From: Bugula neritina
Taxonomy: Eukaryota; Bryozoa; Gymnolaemata; Cheilostomatida; Bugulidae
Assembly: GCA_964035545.1 (NCBI GenBank)
Contig: OZ037768.1
Span: 12,772,175-12,836,174 of the forward strand
DNA length: 64,000 nt
Reading direction: 5' to 3'
The translations under genes and the position numbers were made by a program. This document shows, piece after piece, positions 1 through 23,283 of the stretch. Below the pieces are notes generated by a model. That model saw only the letters and a program-made list of their open reading frames with translations. It made no database searches and was not told the origin of the DNA. Each line of letters begins with the position of its first letter. Positions within the stretch are counted from its first letter, which is position 1.

Positions 1-91
1 AGCGAGGTGCACATTTCAACACAGATTTTTTTCAGAAAAATTAGAATTCACAATGGCTTTAAATTGCATAAATTTGCATCAGAAGTGCTCT

Positions 92-168
92 GAGGGCTTT
101 GGCGGCCGGGGCGCTGCCCCGGACCCCGCCGGGGGCCTGGGCGGCCCCCTGGACCCCCGGCCTGAGAG
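92..168. other. GC-rich island in AT-rich DNA
   Basis: About 75 bases are almost entirely G and C (runs such as GGGGCGCTGCCCC and GGGGGCCTGGGCGGCCCCC), while the flanks are strongly AT-rich. No convincing protein reading frame or RNA fold could be assigned. It may be part of a repeat family or a small CpG-rich insert. This is an observation on composition only. Confidence 0.5.
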
Positions 169-199
169 TATGGCCAAGAATATTTTTGCCACTACATCC

Positions 200-205
<6 letters not shown>

Positions 206-236
<31 letters not shown>
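206..236. repeat. (TA)n microsatellite
   Basis: An uninterrupted run of TA dinucleotides lies next to the left edge of the fold-back element that starts at 237. Confidence 0.9.
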
Positions 237-239
<3 letters not shown>

Positions 240-427
240 GAGAAAAGAGCAATTTTAATTAAATGTTGTTTTATTGTGCTACTAGTAGTTTCAGCACTCC
301 TCAGGCACAACATTGATGGATTTAAATTTAAATTCATCAATATTGTGCCTGAGGAGTTCCGAAGAGGCATGGAACTACTAGTAGTACAATAAAACAACAT
401 CTAATAAAAGTTGCTCTTTTTCTCAAT
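237..427. mobile_element. fold-back MITE-like inverted repeat
   Basis: The left arm starts ATTGAGAAAAAGAGC-like at 237 and the right arm ends with its complement (GCTCTTTTTCTCAAT) at 427. Both arms carry the same inner blocks: an ACTACTAGTAGT stretch, a GTTGTTTTATTGT stretch and CTCAGGCACAA. Only about 20 bases of loop remain in the middle. The shape, about 190 bp with almost full-length arms and no coding capacity, is that of a fold-back MITE. The flanks are TA-rich, so a target duplication cannot be told from the microsatellite. Confidence 0.75.
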
Positions 428-2029
428 AATATAATTGCTCATTATCATACACATAATAATTTGAGCATCTTTTTATCCGCTGTTTTTTTAAAAAAAAACT
501 CACACTACAGCTCTTATATATAAATATTATTATAGTTGTGCTGTGTTCCTTTGTGTTCTAAATATGTTTATATATATATTGCCAGTTTTTGGATATGTAC
601 CCGTAGTGATCAGTTGTGCTTTCCAAATAAAGATATTTTAGTGAACTTCAAGTATAATACTATTACACACACATATATATATTCTCTTTGCTGTTTGCTT
701 TTATTTGACTCGCGAGGGTTTTGACCAATTTAATTCTGAAATCTTTTAATAGCTACATGGTAATGTTACTAGTATGTTTTGCAGCAGCATAAGTTTCTCA
801 TGTCTTTGTTTAATTTGCATGTATAGCTATAGCCTATTATAATATTTTCATGCAACAGTATATTGTGTTGTTTTGGTGATTGTAATTGTTACTTTTAGTT
901 GCATTTAATATAGACATGCCAATGTTCATTCTAAGAAATAGTTAAGTTGTGATTTCCAGCGTGAAGAACCAGCTTTAGCTACTCCCGTACAGGAAATTGC
1001 TAATGGATGTAACTTGAAATTTTTAATCATTGCACAAACCTCGTAAATCTAAATAATTCTTACCTATTTTGTAAAATACTAAGGCTACTAGAGAAAGTGA
1101 GGGAGAGGACATTTTATTGTATAGACTATAGAGTATAGACTATTGATGCAACAATTTTAAATACAATGTTTAATAGATTGCCTATGTACTTCATTTTCAC
1201 TTTCCTTTCACGAATCAAGGAAAACGCTTCCTCAAAAAATGAGGTTTTTTAAACAGTTTAATATCTTTAACAATATTCAATACCTGTGGGAACCAGCTAG
1301 CACATTTGTTTGGCATAATATCAACAATGCTATATCACAGAGGTATTCATATTATGACATTATGAGATGGTAATGAGCTGAAACAATTAATTAGTAGTTG
1401 TATAATACATGAAAACAATAGTGACACATTCTTATTATACTAACCATGTAATTCAGCAGCTCAAAAACAACATTAGCTTTCACTTTTAAAACTAATTGAC
1501 GTTACATTCATTGAAACTTATAAAAACATAGGGGCTTAAATGTAAAATCTTTATCCTCGAATGACCATTGTTTAATTTTCCAGCTGTGTAATACTGAACA
1601 CAATAGCATGTATGGGCTATTAGGTTTAGAATTTAGATAATTAGTAGCAATCAATTAGCTGTAGCTACTCCATGTACTCAATACTTATAGTATACCGCCA
1701 TGTTTATGCTGTGCTGCAGTAACAATAAAAAGATTCCAATGCAACATCTGACTGTTACCTGATTTCGTTCCTTTATCTTACTAGTGGTTATAGCTTGTGA
1801 CTTAGAGTTGGCTTGTAGACCATCACATGACTTTAACTCATCTCAATCCTACTCACATTCTCTTATATACACAATTATGTAAAGATCTTGTAAATATTTT
1901 CAAGTCAGTTTTAAAAAAAACTCACGAAAGTTTATAGCTGCTACCCCTGTGAGAAATCCATGATAGAAAGAGTTTCTGTTAGAGCAGGCTAAAGGCTTAT
2001 TTAGATATGTGACACAGGAGCAATTATGA
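428..2029. other. non-coding, nothing recognised
   Basis: AT-rich sequence without a convincing open frame, RNA gene or transposon end. Short frames starting with Met exist but have no domain signal and are heavily biased by AT content. Confidence 0.5.
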
Positions 2030-2136
2030 CTGAATGCTCTTCCTAACATCACAATGGCCTTTGTCCAAGCTCGAACCCATGACTTCGTGCTTACTAGGCA
2101 AACACTCTAACTTCTAGATCACGGTTGCTCCCTCAA
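2030..2136 (-). mobile_element. tRNA-derived SINE relic (Pol III head)
   Basis: Read on the minus strand from about 2136, the sequence has an A-box-like stretch (TGATCTAGAAGTTAGAGTG) followed at the expected distance by a B-box-like GGTTCGAGCTT. This is the order of a Pol III internal promoter in a tRNA. The acceptor and anticodon stems do not close, so this is not a working tRNA gene. A tRNA-derived SINE head or old pseudogene fits best. The limits of the body beyond the head are uncertain. Confidence 0.55.
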
Positions 2137-5047
2137 GTCAGCTGTGAAAGTTTCTCTTAAATTCTGCTATTACAAGCAGAGATATAGATTTTTGCATAGT
2201 ATAATTCAAAGTGTTTTCCTTTATAGTGAATGCAATAGTTCAAGATATATTAGATTTGTTACATTACCTGAAAGTAACCTAATTTAAAATCAACAAAAGA
2301 GTTGTAGATGTGTACTAAAGTTTTCCTAAATAAGTAGTGAGAACATTTATTTATCAAGCATCTGTAATAGCCTTCACAACTGACTAACTTTGTAACAGTG
2401 ATATTGCCAAGAAACATGAAAGTCTATTGCATTACCTACACATGTTGTAAATTGTTCTTTAACAAATTTTCTGTTCGAACAAATTTTAAAAAAAGTCATT
2501 AAAGTATTGTCTGCTTTGAGCTGATTTCATTATTGTGTAGTTTGCTTTACTCATGCAAACATGCTTAATCTATTGGCATTACCTAAGTTTCAGTTTTAAT
2601 TAATTTACAATTTAAGATGCATATTATATTGCTTAGTATATTTGTTGATTTGTGCCAACAGCAAATACTATAGACTCTAAAACCGTATTTATATCGTAAT
2701 AGATCAATTATAGTATATCTATATTAGGAATAGTGTGGGGCCCACTTTAGATCCTTGTGGTACTTCACAGATTATCTGTATGACATCAGAATATTTAAAG
2801 TATTAATTGCACTTCTATTTAATCTTTTTATCCTTTGAAATTTTTATGTTTTGGAAAAATATAATTTTCTTGTTGAAAATATGTTTATTACTTAACTAAG
2901 GGTAGGTTGTGAAGAGAGTAGCTAGTAATCTCTTGAATGAGGAATCAAAGCCCATGTTTCAAAGTAGGGAGGAGCAGAATGATTTGAGCCAACATCCTAT
3001 TGACTGATACAAGTCAGATATTGGGGGACGGAGCAATGGGCCTTCAGAATTTGGACTAGTCATCTAGATATTAGGCACAACTTTCAATGAATCGCCTTTA
3101 TAGAAACTTGGTGATTGAGTTATAATAGGTGGTTTACATAAACAATATTGTAGAGCAGACTACTTGTCGTAGGAAAGGTGTATGGGTTGTGAGCTGACAT
3201 TGAAGGAAAAGCTTGCCTTTATATAGCATCTATAAATAGACCAACAAAAAGCTGTGTTTGATCTTTTGTTCGAAGCCTACAAAGCATCAATTGTGTTACT
3301 ATATCGTATGAAATTTTTTTCCTCAAGCTATACTGAAAGGAAAAAATGCTAAACATAATATTGGTACAAGTGTGAAATCTAGGAGATTGAGAATAAAAGA
3401 GGTTGTTTAACATTTTATTTGATGCTTCAGCTTGCATGAATTGAGATTCATTTTAAAAATTTATACTTCTCAAAGTTTTATCAAATTTCAACGTCAATAT
3501 GATGAGCTTGCGTTTGCTTGCATTTTATTATGTCAGTACATCCAAGTATATGTTTAGTGTCATTGACTTGCTTTTACGCAATGAACATACTCATTGATAA
3601 TAAATGAAAAAGTATTTTTCTAGTTTTGTATCTGAACTTTTAATTTCAGAGGACAAGGATTGTTGCTTTGCAATGTAGTGACATGGACTAATGGGTCGAA
3701 CCTTGATGGAGTAATTTACTGTATCAGAAAGCTTATGTGGTTAAAGTTACACCATGCCAGTGCTCTGGTAGAAGTCTTCAAATGATGCCACCTGCTTGAT
3801 CAAAGGCAGAACAAGTTTGTTTACATGAAAAGGATTGTATTAAAAAGAACTTAAGTAGAGAAGCACATAAGTTTTGGCATCATGGTGTTATTCTTGCAAA
3901 CTCTATATATGTCTTATCTCATATATTATAAGCATATAGATATAATGCTGTATTAAAATAAGAGAACCTTTTAAATTTTATATATGTTTGGACATATTTA
4001 AAAAAAGACACGAAAATATAAAAAGTGCAGTGATTATACGGGAAAGACTTTCAATTACCATTCCAATTACTAGAATGAATAGACTAAATGTAGTTCTTTG
4101 CCAACAGAGGTTGCAGTATGTGGGCTATCAAGCAATGTATATCTTGATCGATTGGAGTGATATATAATTTTCACTATATGAAAAAGCATCAACTGTCGAC
4201 ATCATAATTATTATGTGGCCAAACAACAGGTGTGTAAAAAGAAAGAAAGTGTAAGCATCAGACTACAGCCAATCAATTGAGAGGTAGGAGACTATTGATT
4301 GGGGAGAAGTAATGGAGCATACAGACATGAATACTTCATTCATTTCATAAAAATCTTTATGCGCATTCAACATTCAGTGCTATAAAACGCTGAATAGCAT
4401 TCAAAGGCCTTTAGTTAACTTGATGCAGAGGAGTAGTGAAAATTAGTATTTTATCTCTTTCGACAACAAAAGACATCAAGCTATTTGAAAGTGCATTACC
4501 AGCTAAACCAGGTAAATGGAAGATTTTAAACTATTACATATTTTTATTACTTGACAGAAGAAAAGTGTTTCAAATCATGATGTTTAATAGTGAATTGATA
4601 GAGGACATGCAGACAATACAGTGTTGTTTGAAGTCTAAAGCTTGGATAAAAAATTGGAGGTTTGACGAATCTGTTGTAACAGCCAAATTAAAAAAGAAAG
4701 ACACAAACGCTCACTTCAAAAAAGTTAATTGATCAAACTTTATTCGGGTTTCACGTGCTGCGTCAGCTTAAAAAAGTTGCATAAACCATAAAAGTTTGTA
4801 TGAGTGACAATTACACATCTTATGCAACATAGAGTAAGTGAGTAACATAATTGAAACAGAAAACTAAGCCTGTATGGAGATGCAGAGGAATCAACATAGT
4901 TAACAAATAAGTCTTACATTAACAAGGATGTGAGAAAAGTTTATATTCAGAGATCGAGAATAAGGTCAAATAAAATTCATACAGTAAGCAGGTAGAAAGC
5001 ATGAAATCTATATTTACTTTTGTAATACCAAAAGTATTTATTGCAGA
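2137..5047. other. non-coding upstream region of the mucin gene
   Basis: No supported gene. An open frame of 98 codons at 4436-4732 has no recognisable domain and is probably chance. Just before the mucin start codon the sequence TTTATTGCAG/AATG looks like a 3' splice site, so a 5'-untranslated exon may lie somewhere in this stretch. Its donor could not be fixed. Confidence 0.4.
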
Positions 5048-15733
<10,686 letters not shown>

Positions 15734-17864
15734 CGTAGCCTAAAGAAAGATTTAGTGCTGGTCAACTATAAAGTAGTGTTTTTGTTCACATTAACCATGC
15801 TTTAATATGACCATTCTAAGGCTTTACTCTAGTATCTCTGTATCCTTCAAACTATCTCACAATTTTGGGTTTTAAAGTATCCCATAAACTGACAGTATTT
15901 CTAAAATATTTTGTAAAAGACTAATATTTTTATAAAGTTGTATTATTCAATTTTTCACTTTTTGCATAAATTTTTGATAACACCATACAACTATATTTTG
16001 TGTATAGTATAGAATTTAAAAGTTTTATATTGTAAATTATTTGGACAATGTTTTATGATCATTGAGAATCTCAGCATTTATTGCAATTGATTTTGCTAAC
16101 TGCTTTAATTCTTTAGTGATTTGCAAAGAATTATTACTTAATTACTCTAGTATGTTTGATAGTTTTAAAGTATACACCATATTTACACGAGAATCTTCAA
16201 AGCTCACTTTTATAAACTGTTTTGTCAAATAAAAATTATATAAGCATATTGTTTTTTGGAGATTTATTTTGTCAAAACAAATGCAGAGAAACGAACTTTC
16301 ACAAGCACCTATTATTTTTTGAAAAGCAGCAAAACAAGTGAGCTAAAAAAGTAATGCAAAATATGAAAGCTACAAAACACTATACCATTAGAGGTATAAA
16401 TATATGAAAAGCTAGCTGAGATAAATCTGATTCAGCAATAAACAAAACCTTAGAAGCTATTTCTTCTAACACTCTCAAAATAAACCTCAGCTACTTTGAC
16501 ACCCTACGTATTACATAGAGGTACCTATAGCGAGGTAGAATCTTGAGTAGGATATCTGCTTACAAACTAAAAGTACCTACAACATGGCGACCAAAACAAC
16601 CTGGCTTCATTACACACATTTGTTTCAACAGGGTGAGATAATTCCACATATTCAACTTGCATTACTTAATACTAGTTCTAAAGGTCTGATACATGTTTGA
16701 TAAACATGTAATGTTTAGTCTGATTGGTTTCCGAGTTATTTGGGTGTTGTCACATGACTCATAGATATTAACATGTACATTGGATCAGCTGCACTTAATA
16801 GACTCACAATCTTTTGTTAAAGTACAAACACAACCTAGACATTGGTGTTAAGTATCAATAGTCACTGGATACAGTATCATGATAATACAGTTTTTTCACT
16901 CATAGTTGACCTGGTTGATTTCTGTAACAAGCAATGGCCTGTGACCAAAGTGAATGGTAGGAGTGCTATCTGTCTCTGATCCAACAGAGAACAAGTTTAA
17001 GTCCAATTCTGGCACATAGAGCACATTATACATGGTGAAGAGTTTGAAATTGCTTACAAGTTACCTGCATGTTGAATTCCAAAATACTCACACTGATGGC
17101 AGCTGGTGTATATTTCATAGACTGGCATGTTGTGGAGTATATTATACTATGTATAGCTACAGTACATAATTATAGAGATTGACAACAGCTATAATAGAAT
17201 AATTTATTATTTTAGCTGAAATGTTATAGGAAGTCAAGATACAGGTTATGGACTCAATATGGGTAATCTCTCTGTTCATTCATTAAATTAAATATCTAAA
17301 ACAATACCAAGACAGCAAGCTGGTGACAAAAAGTTATGCAGCAAGCACCAAGGTGATATATGTCATCAATCAGTGAACAATAGCAGGCTAGGTTTTTGTT
17401 TGTAATTTACAACCTACAGCACTGGTTTTGTGTAGTTTGATTAGTATACATGCATTATATACTGCCATGTAAATAAATATACTATTGACTATGTTGCTGT
17501 AAAATAACAAACCTAAAGCTTAAAAGTTGAAACAGTTGACGGGTTACCTCCCTCTTGCAATAAGTTGCCAACGAGAGTGAAAATAAAGTAACTGATTACA
17601 TTTACTAATAGCTTTACTGCCCATAATGAAAATTCTGCTACCTACTTTGAAGTTATAATTGCTATATGTTGTTGATAATTTAAATAAATTAACATGTAGT
17701 ATTGAAAATTAAAGCAGGGCTAATTAATCAACAAATATTACGCAATCAAGCAGTTCACTACATTGAGCACTTGCTGCAGCATATTGTTTTGTATTTTCTG
17801 TACATAAACATCATACAAAACCAACAAATTTTGCAATATTGTCACTAGTGTAGAAGTTTGCTCC
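15734..17864. other. 3' flank of the mucin gene and intergenic DNA
   Basis: After the mucin stop codon the sequence is AT-rich, with AATAAA at 16228-16233 as a likely polyadenylation signal. Beyond this nothing with gene or transposon character was recognised up to the microsatellite at 17880. Confidence 0.5.
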
Positions 17865-17880
17865 ATGTGGCCAAACTTTA

Positions 17881-18122
17881 ACTCACACACACGCGCACAC
17901 ACACGCGCACACACACACACGCACACACACACACGCACACACACACGCACACACACACGCACACACACACGCACACACACACGCACACACACACACACGT
18001 ACACACACACGTACACACACACGTACACACACACGTACACACACACACGTACACACACACGTACACACACACGTACATACACACGTACATACACACGTAC
18101 ATACACACGTACATATATATAC
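17881..18122. repeat. compound (CACACGCA)/(CACACGTA)n microsatellite
   Basis: CA repeats are broken at regular distances first by GCGC/CG and then by CGTA, which gives a higher-order period of about 10 to 14 bases. Confidence 0.95.
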
Positions 18123-18145
18123 ATTTTACACAAGAGTTAACATTT

Positions 18146-18360
18146 ATGTATATAGCACATCTTACATTACAGTCAACACATGTATATACACATCCTACAC
18201 TACAGTTAACACATGTATATAACACATCTTACACTACAGCAAACACATGTATATACACAGCTTATGCTATAGTTAACACATGTATATACACAGGTTATGC
18301 TACAGTTAACACATGTATATACACAGCTTATGCTACAGTTAACACATGTATATACACATT
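18146..18360. repeat. ~34 bp tandem repeat
   Basis: About six to seven copies of a unit such as ACAGTTAACACATGTATA followed by TACACAGCTTATGCT lie back to back. The array ends at a TTTCAG that could be a 3' splice site for the next coding stretch. Confidence 0.85.
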
Positions 18361-18363
18361 TCA

Positions 18364-18890
18364 GAGGCGTTCCGTTGACACAGCTGCTAGAGATGCTCAT
18401 TATTTTTACCAACAGCCAAAACGATAGTAACTATTCCTTGTCTTTAGTAGAAAACTATTTGATAACAAGAAATAATTTAATTTCCATACCAACTTATGAA
18501 GAATGTATAAACGCAGAGGTTGAAATAAGCAACAAGGGGAACATTGTGATCCTAGCGGACGTACAAGATAAGAGCATTGATTCATCAACCTACTGCAGTT
18601 CTACTAACAAAACCTGCCACTTCCTCTTCATGTATGTTCCCCAAGGGCAGACCACTAGCAGAGCATTTTGTGCCAACAGCGCTACGGGTGTATATAGATG
18701 GCTCCCTAATCCCACTCAATGAAAGCATAGAGAATTGTGGGCTTCTGTGGGCAGATGGGAGCGTGGATTATGTAGATCAGATGAATGATGCCGAGACATG
18801 TGACCTTTATGACCTCATCACATACATCACGCTGACAGGAAGGAGTTAGACCGCTTTACAGTCTCGTTCTCGACCTGGAGCTCAAGGTAT
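18364..18890 (+). pseudogene. frame-broken exon(s) of an extracellular protein, upstream part
   Basis: From an acceptor-like TTTCAG at 18363 an open frame runs to 18722. It has several N-glycosylation sites and paired Cys (ECINAEVEI, TYCSS, KTCHFLF). It then stops, but a second frame, open from before 18600 to 18849, continues in similar style (LRVYIDGSLIPL, ETCDLYDL). A short third piece back in the first frame reads RFTVSFSTWSS up to a GGTATAC donor near 18889; it looks like the start of a laminin-G-type strand. Two frame changes in 300 bases suggest a pseudogene, sequencing indels or small introns that were missed. It is linked to the next entry by position and style only. Confidence 0.4.
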
Positions 18891-19803
18891 ACTCAGTTAT
18901 GTAACTTATATGGTCCTTAGTTGAATTTAACACTCCTAAGTTTGGTGAAAGCTAATACTCTAATAGAATTTAACAGAACATATTGCTTTGGTGATGCAGT
19001 AGAAATGGCAATGCTGTTCTCTGGGTGAAGTCTAGCAACGTGACGTGTCACAAAAATTTAAAAGGGCAATATCTGATTTCTTTTTTACCCTTTTGGTACC
19101 TGAGAGGCAGGTGTAGTAATGGAGAAACTTAGAAAAGCCTGTGTTCTAGATTAAAAATGAAGCAAAGGAGGTTGTGTTGTCGTAAAACTTTTAACCCACA
19201 CCCCAAATTAGGAATTTATAATGAAATTAAAATACTTAAGCAATCTAAATATGTTCATTACTGCTTTTAAAAAGTATCTGAGTTATCTATCCACTCTTTA
19301 GCAGTTGATAAAGTATTGCTAAAAACTTTGCAATCTAGAATTAATCTTGGAACTCACTGATGTGTGGTTAATATAGCTATATTGTTACTATAATATATTC
19401 TACACAGTATTATGCAGTCATGACTTATATGACTTAAGCTAAAGCCTATGTAACTCTTCAGCTGCTGCATGAATAGCTTTATATGAGACTTTATCCTCTT
19501 CTTCAAGTATTTCTGATATAATTCTTACTTCCTTCGTATTCTCATTAAAATAGTATTTATGTACTCATGATGTATATACTCATCATATTTAAATCGTTTG
19601 AACTTTCTCCTGCTTCCTCAATTTATTCTAGCCAATCATTTACGGCAGCAACGACAGTTTTGGCAAATTTTTGATAAAAAGCTCTAACTGTCAAAAGTTT
19701 TGACAGATTTAACAACTTTCAAAAAATGCAGCTCTTATAAATTCTGTTGAGCTCTTGTGCTTTTCTAATTTCATTTCCAGCTGCTTTGGGACAGCCTGTG
19801 GTA

Positions 19804-20061
19804 ACCAGCAGCAGATGTACAGTACTGCAGGCCTACTGTACTGTACGGTAGGCCTGCAGTACTGTACTGTAGGCCTGCAGTACTGTACAGTAGGCCTGCA
19901 GTACTGTACTGTAGGCCTGCAGTACAGTACTGTAGGCCTACAGTACAGTACTGTAGGCCTACAGTACAGTACTGTAGGCCTACAGTACAGTACTGTAGAC
20001 CTACAGTACAGTACTGTAGGCCTACAGTACTGTACGGTAGACCTACAGTACTGTACTATAT
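19804..20061. repeat. palindromic ~21-bp tandem repeat
   Basis: About a dozen copies of GTAGGCCTGCAGTACTGTACT-like units. Each unit contains self-complementary blocks (AGTACT, GTAC, AGGCCT, CTGCAG), so the array can fold on itself in many registers. GGCCTG copies lie to the left and GGCCTA copies to the right. Confidence 0.9.
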
Positions 20062-21409
20062 ATACACCTATATAATACCATATGACTGCTGTTTTCTAAT
20101 TCATTCCGAAGAACTAGTCTGATTTACAACCGTAACAGATATTGCCCAAGAGTTACTCAATAGCTTTTGCAGCTTTATTTCACTGTACATGTATTCAAAC
20201 TGCAGAAAACACACAGTAAAACTCAACCTTAAGCTATAGGATGTCATTAGTAAACAAGTGGCCTAAGAACAGCTAATGTATTGCAACAGCCAATGAAAGC
20301 AGTCGGAATTAATTAGACTAAAATTAGGATTTTTATTTGGTGACTTGAACAGCTTACAAATTGCGCAATAAAAATGAAACTAATAGTAGAAACAGCATGC
20401 TGAAAAATAAGAAATATCCCTGTTTTGCTTTTTAAAGTTACTAATGGTCAACTTTGTGATGGGATTTTACTATAAATGAAAAGCTATATCAATTATTGAT
20501 GACTTATAAGTTCTCCTATAGCTGTAGCAGTGTTGAGATGGTCTCCTGTTGGCTGTGCCGGTTGCTACTACACTCATGCATGCACGCAGACAGAGATTAT
20601 GTCTACTGAACTTCTGACAATCTTTCGCTAGCTGACTTTGTATATAGATGACTACTGTTATTACTCCTTAAACTATTCCAGACTGTATACATGTCATTGT
20701 CCTCTTGGAGTTAACTCTTTACTATCTATTATGGGGCATGTTATTGGAGCAAAAAACTTTGCTTTAGCAATTTGTAACGTATTGCTAGAAATTGCTGGAA
20801 CTCAATAATGTGTGGTGGTTAACAAAGCCTTATTCTTCTTATAATATCTTTTTTACACTTTATAAAAGTCTTTCGGCTTATATGCCATAAGCTAAAAGCT
20901 TTTCTAACTTTTGATAGTCAGTATTATTTATGCTGAGTGTGTACTACAATCTGCTATTTCGGCTGCTTTGAAACTCCTGATCATGCCATATACTGTGTTG
21001 AGACCAGAATTTCGTCAATTACCAAAACAACACATTGTTGGCTACATCTTGCATGTAGCTGCTGCAAAGAATGAAATCTACAAACACGCACTTTATTGTT
21101 ACAATTGCTTGAACAATATTTAACTTTACTATTGAGCAATTGAGAAATCTACCATTTAAAGTTGTTTATGAGATTTCATTGATTGGCCTTTGTACATACT
21201 TTCAGTAACAATTGTTTTCTATCCACCCCTTTTGTTAATGTTAATATTTGTATTTAATTTCGCAAGTCTATGTATATACTCTGTAGTGTAGAGATGATAA
21301 CTCCTCATGTTTCCGTATACTCTGTAGTCTAGAGATGATAACTCCTAATGTCTATGTATACTTCGTAGTGTAAATATGATGCCACTGTTTTTAATATTGG
21401 CTGCTATAG

Positions 21410-23283
21410 GGAGACTTTTGTGCATTGACCTTAGTGCAGGATCCACAGTAAATGTAACACTGCAGGTAATTCTAGTAACTGGATGCAACTGCATACAGGG
21501 TGCTTATAGTGTGCTTACAGTGTGCTTATAGTGTGCTTAAAACTAGTAGGTGCTCAATCTTTATAAACTTACAAGTTGCGGTAACTCTAAAACCCTCTGC
21601 CTAAATTACTGCAGATATAAACTGTTACATTATATTCCAACATCAAAGTATGATAGAAAACATTACTCAACCAAAAATTTATATACTTTTAGGTGCTGTT
21701 TGAGTAAATACAGTATTGAAACTGTATCTTAAAACAATATGTATAGTATCCCTTCTTACATACTAATACTGACTTTACACTTGAATGTAATTCTTTCAAG
21801 AAAGTACGATGCATAATAGCATAAAGTGGGCAACTCCAACATCTTTTTATAGATTGTGGGTCACACTGTCTATCTATATCTAAATGGAAATTACCAACAA
21901 GATTTTTTGCCAGAATCTTTCACTGACAACAGCACGATATACTCTGTTGGCGTGGGATCACGTGCCTTCAGGGGTTCCGTACATGACATACAGGTGTTAA
22001 ACATGACAGCTTCGATCAGGTAAAACTCACTTCAACTTCTATGTTAGACACAGGTTTATGTGTCATGTTGAGTAATGAAGAACTTTCTTGTAGCTTCAAC
22101 TCCATTTCCTACTACTACAGTCTAACTTTTTAATAAAAAATAAACACATCCTTCTTGTAACTTGCGTCTGTTCAAAACACACAAAACACCCAAACACAAA
22201 TAGGCCATATCCATTATAAGAACTAAATTAGAGTTTAATTCTGCAATTCTAGTCTCTGTATTCTACTTCCTGACCACATTAAACACTCGGCAGATGTGAT
22301 GCTAGTAGTGTTGAACTTGTGTAAATCACTTTCTGGGTGTTTTGATGGTCTGATGTAGTATCAGATTTTAAAATGGAAATAAAAAGTTTCTACAAATTTA
22401 TATCAATAAGCAATTGTTCTCTTAGAGTGAAATTTATGCAATGCAGAAAGGGTTGACACAAGCTCAGCACATCGTCAGACCCGAGTGTGAATGTCCAAGA
22501 TATTACTTCAACTCATTCAATCTGCTAAGCAAAGGCGCCGCTGGTGGCCCAGTTCCTGATGGCACATGTGGGGACGACTCCCATAGCTCTACTGCAGGCA
22601 GGTTTGTCGAATCAGATTCTAGTAACGGAAAGTACTCGGTGTTCACAACAGACGGATATAGATGTCTTCCCTGGTGGATGAGTTTGAAATAACCATAAGA
22701 CTACATCAGATTGTAACGGTGTGTTTATAGACTGTAGCAGTGTGTATATAGTCTACAGGCTTTAACAGTGTGTTATAGTTAACAGTCTGTAACAGTTTTT
22801 AGACGGTATACAGTCTGTAAATTTGTGTGTGGTTTCGTTTGTCTATTACTGAGGTATTGTGTGGAAGTTGGGTATCTGAATTATGTACTAAATAAATACA
22901 TATTTATATAACCTTGTATAATCACTTTTCTATAAGGTTACAAGCTAAATACATTTTTAAGAAAATTGCATTTTTTTAGTAAGAATAATGCTTATTTTGG
23001 TGTATGCAAAACAAATTTTTAATAAAAACATTAAAATTTCTTTTATTTATGTTTACAATAAAGTATTTTTAGTATCCTGGGTATTTTATGGCCTGCAGCC
23101 AATGGATCTAGAGGTAGAGGTGTATGAGGATGAGACGAGGCAAGTGGCTGTGTATGTTAGTGATGACTGCATGCAATACTATGGTACAAAAGCCTACGGT
23201 GTACAAGAACTATTTGATGTCACTAAAATTGGACACAGCACAAGCAACCAGCTGCCCGGTGGCAATCAGCCTCTCTGTAATTG
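21410..23283 (+). CDS. laminin-G-like / laminin-N-like exons (usherin-type, partial)
   Basis: Proposed exons: 21410-21464, about 21853-22020, about 22428-22692 and about 23096-23283. Junction phases between the first three agree if the third starts after TTAGAG. Exon 2 reads like the second half of a laminin-G-like jelly roll: VYLYLNGNYQ, then STIYSVGVGS, AFRGSVHDIQVLN. The third exon passes through an Ile/Val-Arg-Pro-Glu-Cys-Glu-Cys-Pro motif, as found after the laminin-G-like domain of usherin. The fourth holds VAVYVSDDCMQYYG, similar in place and pattern to the Cys after the aromatic stretch in laminin N-terminal domains. Neither the donor after exon 3 nor the end of the gene is certain, and the laminin-EGF repeats expected after such domains are not seen. 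A truncated copy or pseudogene is possible. The similarity is judged by eye. Confidence 0.4.

Noticed and set aside
4436-4732. 98-codon frame before the mucin gene
   Set aside because: No domain, AT-driven composition, and no splice sites that would join it to the mucin start.
20911-21123. 70-codon frame as a small gene
   Set aside because: No start context, domain or splice partner; its amino acids reflect AT-rich chance sequence.
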